A stretch of 64,000 nt of DNA, taken from Rheinheimera nanhaiensis E407-8. Lineage in GTDB: Bacteria > Pseudomonadota > Gammaproteobacteria > Enterobacterales > Alteromonadaceae. The notes under the pieces are model-generated. The model did no database searches. It saw nothing but the letters and a program-made list of their open reading frames with translations, and was not told where the DNA came from. This document shows, one piece after another, positions 57,104 to 63,600 of the stretch (position 1 is the stretch's first letter; every line of letters begins with the position of its first letter). Both the position numbers and the translations under genes were made by a program. The stretch lies in contig NZ_BAFK01000009.1 in assembly GCF_000296695.1 (NCBI RefSeq), positions 105,911 through 169,910 of the forward strand. Direction: 5' to 3'.

Positions 57104-58171
57104 ATGCTGAAAATTCTTGATATCTATATAGGCCGCACCATTTTAAGCACCACCTTGCTCACGCTCAGTGTGCTGCTGGCTATCTCGGCCATGTTTAAAT
57201 TTATCGATCAGATGCGCTCTATCGGCCGCGGTTATTACGATATGGTGCACGCGGCGCTGTTTACCTTGTACAGCGTGCCGGGTGACTTAGTCACCTTTTT
57301 CCCGATGGCGGCGCTGATAGGCGGCTTAATCGGCTTGGGGATGCTGGCCAGCAGCAGTGAGCTGGTAGTGATGCAAGCGGCGGGGATGTCGCGGGGGAAT
57401 ATTATTAACTCGGTGATGAAAACGGCGGTGCTGCTGATGCTGCTGGTGATGGCGATTGCCGAATGGGGTGCGCCGGTCAGTGACAGAGCCGCGCGCGAGC
57501 TGCGTACCAAGGCGATTTCAGATGGCAGCCTGTTTGCCGCCCAGCAGGGCGTGTGGGCCAAAGATGGCGATCAGTTCGTTAATATCCGTAAAGTAGATGA
57601 TTTTGGTAACCTGCAGGATGTGGTGATTTATCAGTTTGATGATCAGCTGCAATTGGTGTCGCTGCTCAGTGCCGCAACGGCAGTTTATCAGCAGGACGCC
57701 TGGCAGCTGCAGCAGGTTACGCGTTTGGCCTTTACGCCAGAGCGGATTGAAAAACAACAATGGCCAAGCCAAAGCTGGCGCTCGTCATTAACGCCAGACA
57801 AACTGGGCGTGGTGACGATAAAGCCTGAAATGCTGTCATTACAGGGGCTTACCGATTATATGGATTATCTGGCGCAAAACTCGCAGGACGCCAGCCGCTA
57901 CGAGCTGGCGTTCTGGCGTAAAGCCTTGCAGCCGCTCACCATTATTGCCATGTTATTAATGGCGCTGTCGTTTATTTTCGGCCCGCTGCGCAGTGTTACC
58001 ATGGCGGCCAGAGTGTTAATGGGCATACTGACCGGCTTTGCCTTTTATATGAGTAACGAGGTGTTTGGCCCGGTAGCCCTGGTGTATCAGCTACCACCAC
58101 TGGCTGGCGCTTTGCTGCCCAGCCTGCTGTTTATCGGTTTGTCGCTATACTTTATGCGAAAAAAGGTCTAG
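57104..58171 (+). CDS. lptG: LPS export permease LptG
   Basis: Partner of LptF in LptB2FG. The 355 residues begin MLKILDIYIGRTILSTTLLT, with FIDQMRSIGRGYYDMVHAAL next, MQAAGMSRGNIINSVMKTAV in the coupling helix region, a periplasmic domain, and GPLRSVTMAARVLMGILTGF near the end. The ATG at 57104 matches the start in E. coli; an in-frame extension into lptF has no support. lptF and lptG are translationally coupled. Confidence 0.96.
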   Translation: MLKILDIYIGRTILSTTLLTLSVLLAISAMFKFIDQMRSIGRGYYDMVHAALFTLYSVPGDLVTFFPMAALIGGLIGLGMLASSSELVVMQAAGMSRGNIINSVMKTAVLLMLLVMAIAEWGAPVSDRAARELRTKAISDGSLFAAQQGVWAKDGDQFVNIRKVDDFGNLQDVVIYQFDDQLQLVSLLSAATAVYQQDAWQLQQVTRLAFTPERIEKQQWPSQSWRSSLTPDKLGVVTIKPEMLSLQGLTDYMDYLAQNSQDASRYELAFWRKALQPLTIIAMLLMALSFIFGPLRSVTMAARVLMGILTGFAFYMSNEVFGPVALVYQLPPLAGALLPSLLFIGLSLYFMRKKV

Positions 58172-58191
58172 CCGTTGTCAGTATGGCGATT

Positions 58192-58211
58192 CCGCCCGTA
58201 TTAACGGGCGG
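58192..58211. terminator. Hairpin between the convergent lptG and RDD genes
   Basis: CCGCCCGT-ATTA-ACGGGCGG is a perfect 8-bp hairpin lying 21 bases past the lptG stop and overlapping the RDD gene's stop codon. There is no T-run. It probably serves as a shared transcript end, though this is by position only. Confidence 0.45.
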
Positions 58212-58698
58212 CTCTGTGCAGGTTTAATTGCTTGCTTTGCTCTTTAGTCAGCACCACGACCTGGGTACCACTTAACTGATCTTGCAGTGCCAGCCCTTTA
58301 CCCCAACGCAACCACAGCCACAGGTTACCCAGCCCAAGCAGCGCAGTAACGGCGCGCAAGGCAGCCTGCTTAAGGCTTATTGCGCTGCCGTCTTGCTGCA
58401 CCAGCAACATGCGCCAGGCGCGCATGCCCAGCGTTTGGCCGCCTTTATACCAAAAGTACAAATAAAACCAAAAAAAGCAGCCTACCGAATACAGCTGAAA
58501 CCAGATTTTATGCTGGGTAGTAAAGTCGGCGTAGTCGGTGTAACCCGCCAACGAAATCAGCCCTAGTTGGTTTAGCAGCGCCACTGCCGCCATGGCAATG
58601 CCCATCGCCAGCATCCACAGCGCAGCTAAAATCAGCCAGTCATACAACAACGCCGCTAAACGGCGCACTAACCCGGCACGGGGTGCATCAGCAAACAT
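58201..58698 (-). CDS. RDD-family membrane protein
   Basis: A 165-residue protein with the RDD pattern. APRAGLVRRLAALLYDWLIL gives Arg and Asp in the first helix; two further helices follow, with WYKGGQTLGMRAWRMLLVQQ in the middle. Some RDD proteins act as sodium/proton antiporters, but most are uncharacterised. I chose the ATG at 58698, which starts just before the RDD motif; the longer in-frame extension upstream is basic and unmatched. It is the last core gene before the tRNA-Leu/accessory boundary. Confidence 0.88.
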   Translation of the reverse strand: MFADAPRAGLVRRLAALLYDWLILAALWMLAMGIAMAAVALLNQLGLISLAGYTDYADFTTQHKIWFQLYSVGCFFWFYLYFWYKGGQTLGMRAWRMLLVQQDGSAISLKQAALRAVTALLGLGNLWLWLRWGKGLALQDQLSGTQVVVLTKEQSKQLNLHRAAR

Positions 58699-58801
58699 AG
58701 TGTTATCCGAAGTAAAAAAACGGCGCAAGTGTAGCACGCAGCAAGGCTTTTTCGAAGCTGTTGATATTTTGCGCAACTAACGGCGAATGGCAGAAATTCG
58801 C

Positions 58802-58829
58802 TTGCGCAACGCTAATCGCATCGTATAAT
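58802..58829 (+). promoter_or_regulatory. Sigma-70 promoter of the tRNA-Leu locus
   Basis: TTGCGC (58802-58807) and a perfect TATAAT (58824-58829) lie 16 bases apart, with a GC-rich segment after the -10 as in stringently controlled tRNA promoters. It fires into the broken tRNA copy first, and the intact tRNA-Leu would be read as the second unit of that transcript. Confidence 0.75.
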
Positions 58830-58859
58830 GCAGGCGTTTACCTCAAAATATCCCTCAGT

Positions 58860-58899
58860 GCCTGGGTGGCGAAATCGGTAGACGCAGCGGATTCAAAAT
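58860..58899 (+). pseudogene. 5' half of a tRNA-Leu, broken in the anticodon loop
   Basis: These 40 bases match the first 40 bases of the intact tRNA-Leu at 59037 with two differences, through the acceptor strand, D arm and 5' anticodon stem to GATTCAAAAT. After that the sequence departs completely, so no anticodon 3' stem, variable arm or T arm exists. It sits directly behind the tRNA promoter. The break in the anticodon loop is where tyrosine recombinases often cross over, so this may be the scar of an integration and deletion. Confidence 0.8.
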
Positions 58900-58925
58900 G
58901 CAACGCGTCTTCGCAAAAGGTAGAC

Positions 58926-58952
58926 TTAACTCTTTGAATAGTTTAGAGTTAA
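58926..58952. repeat. 8-bp stem-loop in the tRNA-Leu spacer
   Basis: TTAACTCT (58926-58933) and AGAGTTAA (58945-58952) are perfect inverted repeats around an 11-base loop. Just downstream, short GTAAA-type direct repeats recur (about 58967-58995). The 138-base spacer 58900-59036 holds no reading frame. The set-up resembles a remnant of a recombinase-binding site, but this is only suggestive. Confidence 0.5.
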
Positions 58953-59036
58953 AGAAATAAGAGCTCGTAAAAAAGCTTGTAAAGTTTTGTAAAGGTCTGT
59001 AGCTACACTAGATACAGATAAAAAAGTCCTCTCAAT

Positions 59037-59123
59037 GCCTGGGTGGCGAAATTGGTAGACGCAGTGGATTCAAAATCCACCGTTGGCGACAACGTGCCGG
59101 TTCGAGTCCGGCCCTAGGCACCA
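59037..59123 (+). tRNA. tRNA-Leu(CAA)
   Basis: An 87-base class II tRNA with encoded CCA. The acceptor pairs GCCTGGG/CCTAGGC; the anticodon stem GTGGA/TCCAC encloses TTCAAAA, giving anticodon CAA at 59071-59073. There is a long variable arm (GTTGGCGACAAC region) and a T loop GTTCGAGTC. It reads UUG codons. It is the intact copy, preceded 177 bases upstream by the broken 5' half. Accessory DNA begins immediately after it. Confidence 0.96.
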
Positions 59124-59229
59124 AATACTGCATATAATTATAAAAAAATGAATTGATTTGTTCATTTCTGTTCCTTTTTTAATTGATAAATGATTTACTG
59201 GTTAATATCGTTAAGTATCAATTAAGAAG

Positions 59230-59709
59230 ATGATTCCAAAGCTTTTACCACTTCCTGGCGTTCCATGGTGTGTATTACCTCCTGGAATACATTTTTCCTC
59301 GATGAATGAGGTAAAAACTGTATTTGCTCATAATCCTCATCGGCGAAGGCTTTTCGATGGTTTTTATGCCGCTGCAAATGCATTGGCCAAAGCAGGGTGC
59401 AAAACCATCTATCTAGATGGCAGTTTTGTTACAGAGAAAGATTTACCTTCGGATTATGATGGATGCTGGGATACCGCAGGTGTAGACTTAAAACTGTTAG
59501 ATCCTGTGCTTATTACCTTTGATAATTCAAGAGAAGCTCAGAAAGCAAAATATTATGGTGAAATTTTTCCGGCGCACCTAAATGCTGGATTAGGTTTATC
59601 TTTTATTAATTTTTTTCAGGTAGAAAAAATATCTGGGTCTCGCAAAGGTATAATCGCAATCGATTTGACTAAGGAACCTTTTCTAGACGACTCAGGGGGA
59701 AGCTTATGA
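59230..59709 (+). CDS. DUF6932-like, possible nucleotidyltransferase-fold protein
   Basis: A 159-residue protein, first of the accessory operon. Residues 60-81 read IYLDGSFVTEKDLPSDYDGC followed by Trp and Asp. The GS at 64-65 and the DxD at 75-77 recall the GSxxx(n)DxD core of the minimal nucleotidyltransferase fold used by MNT/AbiEii-type toxins and antitoxins. I believe the family is DUF6932, from memory rather than a search. No signal or membrane segment. The ATG at 59230 has only a poorly spaced AAGAAG before it. Its stop overlaps the next gene (ATGA). AT-rich codon use differs from the core genes. Confidence 0.65.
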   Translation: MIPKLLPLPGVPWCVLPPGIHFSSMNEVKTVFAHNPHRRRLFDGFYAAANALAKAGCKTIYLDGSFVTEKDLPSDYDGCWDTAGVDLKLLDPVLITFDNSREAQKAKYYGEIFPAHLNAGLGLSFINFFQVEKISGSRKGIIAIDLTKEPFLDDSGGSL

Positions 59710-60953
59710 TCTATAACGACCAGCAGCTTCGGGTTACTAGTGGTCAACTCGTCGAGTTAAAAAAAAGCCTAGAATCCATTGAGGCGTCTAGCTCTGCGGA
59801 TGTTTTTACTCAAATTCAACTCTCTGCGATAAGTAGTCAAATCTATGATTTGCAAAAGCAAATTGATGATTATAATTCTCTTCTAACTTCTGGTCCGCTT
59901 AAAGTGAATTGTTCCGATTTGAGCGAGCTACCTTTTGTTTTGGTAAAATGTAGAATCGCGAACTTTATCTCACAAAAGGAATTGGCTGAACGAGTTGGTC
60001 TGTCCGAGTTAGATATTATCCGATTTGAAAACTCTAAATATTCTGGCGTAGATCAGAATACTCTCATGGATATTTCAAAAATCGTCGGCGTTACAATCAG
60101 CGACCAGGTATTGACATCAGCTTCTCAAAAAGGAATTAGCTTCAACAAAAAACCATTTGACTGGTCTCTATTTCCGATTAAAGAAATGGCAAAGCGCGGA
60201 TGGATTTCGTTAAAAGGTAACGTATCCCCAGAAAAACAGCTTCAAGAGTTTTTCTTTAGTTGCGGGGGAAGCAATTTTTTAGCTGCCTTACATAAGAAAC
60301 AAATCCATGGTGGTAATAATCCAAATAGGTATGCGTTAATCGCTTGGCAGGCTAGGGTTCTTCAAAAAGCGAAGTTGAAGGTTGATAGCTATGAAATCGG
60401 CAAGTTTTCACTTGATGATTCGTGGATAAATGAGCTTATAAAATTATCTGTTAAGGATGATGCTCCACTTCTTGTTCAACAGCTTTTAGCTAAACATGGG
60501 ATTATTCTTGTAGTGGAACCCCATTTACAAGGTACTTACTTAGATGGTGCGGCTATGTTGTTTCAAGACAAGCATCCTGTAATCGCGCTTACTCTCAGGC
60601 ATGACCGACTAGATAATTTTTGGTTTGCTTTAATGCATGAACTTGGTCACGTTTTTCTGCATCTCTACACTTCAATGTTTACAGAATTTTTTGATGAGGA
60701 AGATCAGGAAGTTGGCGATAGATTTGAAATTGAGGCAAATGATTATGCGTTGGAAAACACTATTTCAAAAGAAAAATGGGACTCCTGTTTATCTAGATTT
60801 TATATAAACGAGGAAACAGTGCTCGCAGATGCTACAAATCTTGGCATTCATCCAAGCATAGTTGCTGGAAGAATTAGAAAAGAACTAACTAATTATTCCA
60901 TTTTGAGTAGTTTAGTTGGACAAGGAAAGGTTAGGTTATATTTTGGAATTTAA
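59706..60953 (+). CDS. XRE helix-turn-helix + ImmA/IrrE metallopeptidase-like protein
   Basis: A 415-residue two-domain protein. An N-terminal coiled coil (about 8-60) resembles the start of HigA-type regulators (MIYNDQQLRVTSGQLVELKK). A XRE DNA-binding domain lies at about 78-135 (ISQKELAERVGLSELDIIRF). The C-terminal ImmA/IrrE domain has the zinc motif ALMHELGHVFLH (H311, E312, H315) and the following glutamate in EIEANDYA (about 341-348). Such proteins cleave or regulate a partner repressor or toxin in mobile elements. It overlaps the DUF6932 gene by 4 bp and precedes the beta-family gene by 9 bp, so it is probably the regulator of this operon. Confidence 0.88.
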   Translation: MIYNDQQLRVTSGQLVELKKSLESIEASSSADVFTQIQLSAISSQIYDLQKQIDDYNSLLTSGPLKVNCSDLSELPFVLVKCRIANFISQKELAERVGLSELDIIRFENSKYSGVDQNTLMDISKIVGVTISDQVLTSASQKGISFNKKPFDWSLFPIKEMAKRGWISLKGNVSPEKQLQEFFFSCGGSNFLAALHKKQIHGGNNPNRYALIAWQARVLQKAKLKVDSYEIGKFSLDDSWINELIKLSVKDDAPLLVQQLLAKHGIILVVEPHLQGTYLDGAAMLFQDKHPVIALTLRHDRLDNFWFALMHELGHVFLHLYTSMFTEFFDEEDQEVGDRFEIEANDYALENTISKEKWDSCLSRFYINEETVLADATNLGIHPSIVAGRIRKELTNYSILSSLVGQGKVRLYFGI

Positions 60954-60962
60954 GGATCTCTT

Positions 60963-62033
60963 TTGAAGAGTTATACCCCAATACTTAAATGGCGGCAGGG
61001 TGAATATCAGGCTTTGTTTAAGCTTGATGATTCTATCAAAAACAAAATTAAGCCTATCTTCGTGATACCTCCAATCGAATACGATTTTGAAGAGCAACGG
61101 CCAAAAAAGACAATACAAGAGCATATACAAACTGTTCCAAAGCGCTATATTGCTAAGTGGCGAAACCGAACGTCTTTTATTGAGTTACATGAAAGCCTGA
61201 TTGATCAACACATGAATGATGGCAGGTCTGTAATTAATTTTATTATTTCCGAATTAAACAAAGACGGAATATTTGCTACGCCTGTAGTAAAAATTCAACA
61301 TCCTAAGTTTTATCTAGATGAAATAGCCGGCTTAATCATGGGAAATGATGCTGGTCTGGCAATACGAGTATATTTTAATGAGCTTATGAATGCATCGGTA
61401 AACCTTAGCCTGAAAAGTATTATGAATGCATTCGGTAAGGGATGTGAAAAGGTTGATCTTATAATTGATCTAGGCTCCCCAGAAAATTTTGAACCATATA
61501 ATATTTTTGCTAAAGCCATTTCAACCGCAGTTAAGAAAATTAGTGATATTCCATACTTCAAATCTTTCACTATAGTAAGTCACTCGCTGAACCTGAGTAC
61601 TGTAAAGCCTCCTGGAGGCTCATTGATCCGTCATGAATGGGAATTGTATAAGTGTCTTACTCATGAATTAAAAAATATAAGAGTACCGAATTACAGTGAT
61701 TTTACAATTGAAACCCCAGATTTTATAAGCCAAGACATGCGTCTTCTGAAACCAGCTGGGAAAGTTGTTTATACAACAGACCGTACTTGGGAGGTTGTTA
61801 AAGGGAAGCAATTCCGAGGTAATGAAGTTCAAATGATTTCTCATTGTAAATCAATAGCCAACGCTAATTATTATTATGGAAAACTTTACTCAGTCGGAGA
61901 CAAAAAAATATACGATACTGCTTTCAACGGAAGTTCAACTGGCACTTTAGGAACATGGAAAGATGTTGGTATAAATCATCATATTACAGTGGTTGTGAAT
62001 CAACTCGCCAAGACTCTCTTTGGGAAAATTTGA
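60963..62033 (+). CDS. Phage T4 beta-family (sce7725-like) protein
   Basis: A 356-residue protein of the Beta_protein family (named after a phage T4 protein; sce7725-type in bacteria). It reads YTPILKWRQGEYQALFKLDD at the start and then IKPIFVIPPIEYDFEEQRP, the usual opening (xYxPxLKxKxGExxAL). A second segment is VDLIIDLGSPENFE, and later WEVVKGKQFRGNEVQMISHC. It starts at TTG 60963 with AAGGA six bases upstream. Biochemical function is unknown. Third gene of the operon; its last 50 bp overlap the opposing sce7726 gene. Family identification is from memory of sequence pattern. Confidence 0.8.
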   Translation: MKSYTPILKWRQGEYQALFKLDDSIKNKIKPIFVIPPIEYDFEEQRPKKTIQEHIQTVPKRYIAKWRNRTSFIELHESLIDQHMNDGRSVINFIISELNKDGIFATPVVKIQHPKFYLDEIAGLIMGNDAGLAIRVYFNELMNASVNLSLKSIMNAFGKGCEKVDLIIDLGSPENFEPYNIFAKAISTAVKKISDIPYFKSFTIVSHSLNLSTVKPPGGSLIRHEWELYKCLTHELKNIRVPNYSDFTIETPDFISQDMRLLKPAGKVVYTTDRTWEVVKGKQFRGNEVQMISHCKSIANANYYYGKLYSVGDKKIYDTAFNGSSTGTLGTWKDVGINHHITVVVNQLAKTLFGKI

Positions 62034-62577
62034 TCTTTACAGTTTCAACTAATTGTTTAATTGGGATTAATTTTACTATTTCGCCATAAAGAGTTTTTTT
62101 ATTTTTTTTCAGGTGGTTATCATTTAATCCCCTTTCTATTAGGATTTCGATAGCTTCCTTCTTCCACAATAAGTGAGCGATAGACATCGTTTCAACATTG
62201 GGGTTTATAGTAGGTTTGCGGATTACTCTAAAATTAATTGCCCCACGGCTACCTCTTGAAGCTTCAATTATTCCGCACCAGGCTGGAGCAATCTCCTCTA
62301 CTCCTGGCAGATGATTACTTGCTGTTACAATGGTTAGTTTTTGAAGGCTTCTTTCATACTCGTTTAGCTGGGTTGGTAATCTTGCCAGAGTGTCTTTAGA
62401 ACTCTTTATTTCAAAACCATGCAAACAACCGTTAAGTACTGCTATGTCTATTCGATTTTTACCATGTGAAAGGCCCAGCTCATCAATGACTAAAGTTGAT
62501 GAACTCTTGTGGTACTTTCTTAGTACTTTTCTGTGTAACGCTTGACGAATCTCAACGTCAGATGTTGGCAATTCCAA
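61984..62577 (-). CDS. sce7726-family protein, PD-(D/E)XK nuclease-like
   Basis: A 197-residue protein. The core reads VIDELGLSHGKNRIDIAVLN, then LHGFEIKSSKDTLARLPTQL, giving Glu33, Asp44 and Glu56-x-Lys58, the layout of a PD-(D/E)XK nuclease-like active site. SLQKLTIVTASNH follows. This fits the sce7726 family, often encoded beside a sce7725/beta-family gene. It starts at a TTG (62577) with GAGG five bases upstream. Unusually it faces its partner, and its 3' end overlaps the beta-family gene by 50 bp. Possibly the effector or nuclease part of the cluster, which is inference. Confidence 0.8.
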   Translation of the reverse strand: MELPTSDVEIRQALHRKVLRKYHKSSSTLVIDELGLSHGKNRIDIAVLNGCLHGFEIKSSKDTLARLPTQLNEYERSLQKLTIVTASNHLPGVEEIAPAWCGIIEASRGSRGAINFRVIRKPTINPNVETMSIAHLLWKKEAIEILIERGLNDNHLKKNKKTLYGEIVKLIPIKQLVETVKIKFSQRESWRVDSQPL

Positions 62578-62663
62578 GGTAACCTCGTGGCATTTTGGGT
62601 TATTCTATCAAAACCGGCTTATGGAGTTAATATCAATTATTCGTTCTTCCTTTGTACACCCCA

Positions 62664-62879
62664 CGACCTTTTCTCCAACTCAGCTAGGTTTATCAGAGAA
62701 TTTTCAAGCTGAGTTCTGAAGGTCGAATTGATCAGAAATTCGATGTATCTAAAGTATGCTACAGATTCTGTGCTGTCGGACAGGAGTTTTACTGACGAGC
62801 ATTAGTTGGAGAAGAGTGTTATGAGTTAATTCTGAAAGTTTAGTACTCCGATTATGCTTGCTTGGTAATCAAGCAAGCA
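62664..62879. repeat. Inverted repeats in a 324-bp gene-free stretch
   Basis: Between sce7726 and the XRE gene (62578-62901) I find no reading frame. CGACCTT...AACTCAGCT (62664-62685) is mirrored by AGCTGAGTT...AAGGTCG (62707-62725), forming a long imperfect hairpin. The segment CTTTTCTCCAACT near 62668 also pairs, one mismatch, with AGTTGGAGAAGAG near 62804, so alternative folds exist. A perfect 10-bp hairpin with a 5-base loop lies at 62855-62879, where it could end the leftward XRE transcript. This may be a structured RNA, an attachment site, or terminators. Confidence 0.55.
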
Positions 62880-62901
62880 CTTTGCTGATTAAACAATTAA
62901 A

Positions 62902-63165
62902 TTACAGTTTGTGTATTTGATTTATCGATGAGCGATAATCAATACCTAGCCACTGACAGAGCTCCAAAAACTCCAGTATATCCAGCCCACGCATACCCTG
63001 CTCAATCTTGCCAAAGTAACTATGCGGCTTGCCGCTGATCGCTGCCAAGTCGCGCATTGTAAGTCCCTTAGCCTTTCGCTGCTCCCGTAACCAATTACCG
63101 ATAGCAAGGCGTTTTGGGCTGGATTTTAGATGGGCTTCACCCCGTTTAGGTTTGTATGCTTCCAT
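62902..63165 (-). CDS. Small XRE-family regulator
   Basis: An 87-residue DNA-binding protein with a HTH_3 domain at about 20-78 (IGNWLREQRKAKGLTMRDLA, then SGKPHSYFGKIEQGMRGLDI), where the recognition helix includes HSYFGKIEQG. There is a basic N-terminal tail. Its ATG overlaps the stop of the DUF2787 gene by one base (TAATG), so the two are co-translated. Such short regulators frequently accompany DUF2787 in genomic islands. Confidence 0.9.
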   Translation of the reverse strand: MEAYKPKRGEAHLKSSPKRLAIGNWLREQRKAKGLTMRDLAAISGKPHSYFGKIEQGMRGLDILEFLELCQWLGIDYRSSINQIHKL

Positions 63166-63572
63166 TAGCTTACCTCCACCTCAAAAACCCCCATATCCAG
63201 CCAGTAAGATAAAAAATTATCTTCCCACATCGGGTAAATTTCTCTGGCGGTTTCGATAGGGTAGTAGCCGGTCATATCCTGAAAGGTGCCAGCGATAAAC
63301 TCAAAGTCCAAAGACTTCACCAGCTCTGCGCAATCGCCTATACCGGCATAACAGAAGTCGGTGATGTAACAGATGTCATAACGACCACTGGTGCCGGTAA
63401 GTAGTATTTCAACCGGGTGGTAGCCGCCTGCTTCTGCACTGTATTTCGGGTCCCGAAAGTTCACGCAGACAAATTCTGCTAATGGCTCTCTGTGTGGCTC
63501 GATGGCTTTAATCAGTGCATCGATAAATCGCTTTGTAACAGGCAAAGCTAAGCCCTCGTACTGAATACGCAT
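63165..63572 (-). CDS. DUF2787 family protein
   Basis: A 135-residue acidic protein of unknown function. It reads LALPVTKRFIDALIKAIEPH at the start, then VNFRDPKYSAEAGGYHPVEI, ICYITDFCYAGIGDCAELVK and the tail DNFLSYWLDMGVFEVEVS, the DUF2787 pattern seen in islands and conjugative elements of Vibrio and Shewanella. I chose the ATG at 63572, with AGGAG eight bases upstream; an extension to 63656 would overlap the radC gene and has no support. Followed by the XRE gene. Confidence 0.85.
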   Translation of the reverse strand: MRIQYEGLALPVTKRFIDALIKAIEPHREPLAEFVCVNFRDPKYSAEAGGYHPVEILLTGTSGRYDICYITDFCYAGIGDCAELVKSLDFEFIAGTFQDMTGYYPIETAREIYPMWEDNFLSYWLDMGVFEVEVS

Positions 63573-63600
63573 AATGTTTACTCCTGAATAGATAGGGTGT

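Noticed and set aside
58860..58899. A second functional tRNA
   Set aside because: It lacks the 3' half of the anticodon stem, the variable and T arms and the acceptor 3' strand.
62578..62901. A retron or integron attC site in the gene-free stretch
   Set aside because: No reverse transcriptase or integrase is present and I could not fit the R/L box pattern of attC to the inverted repeats.
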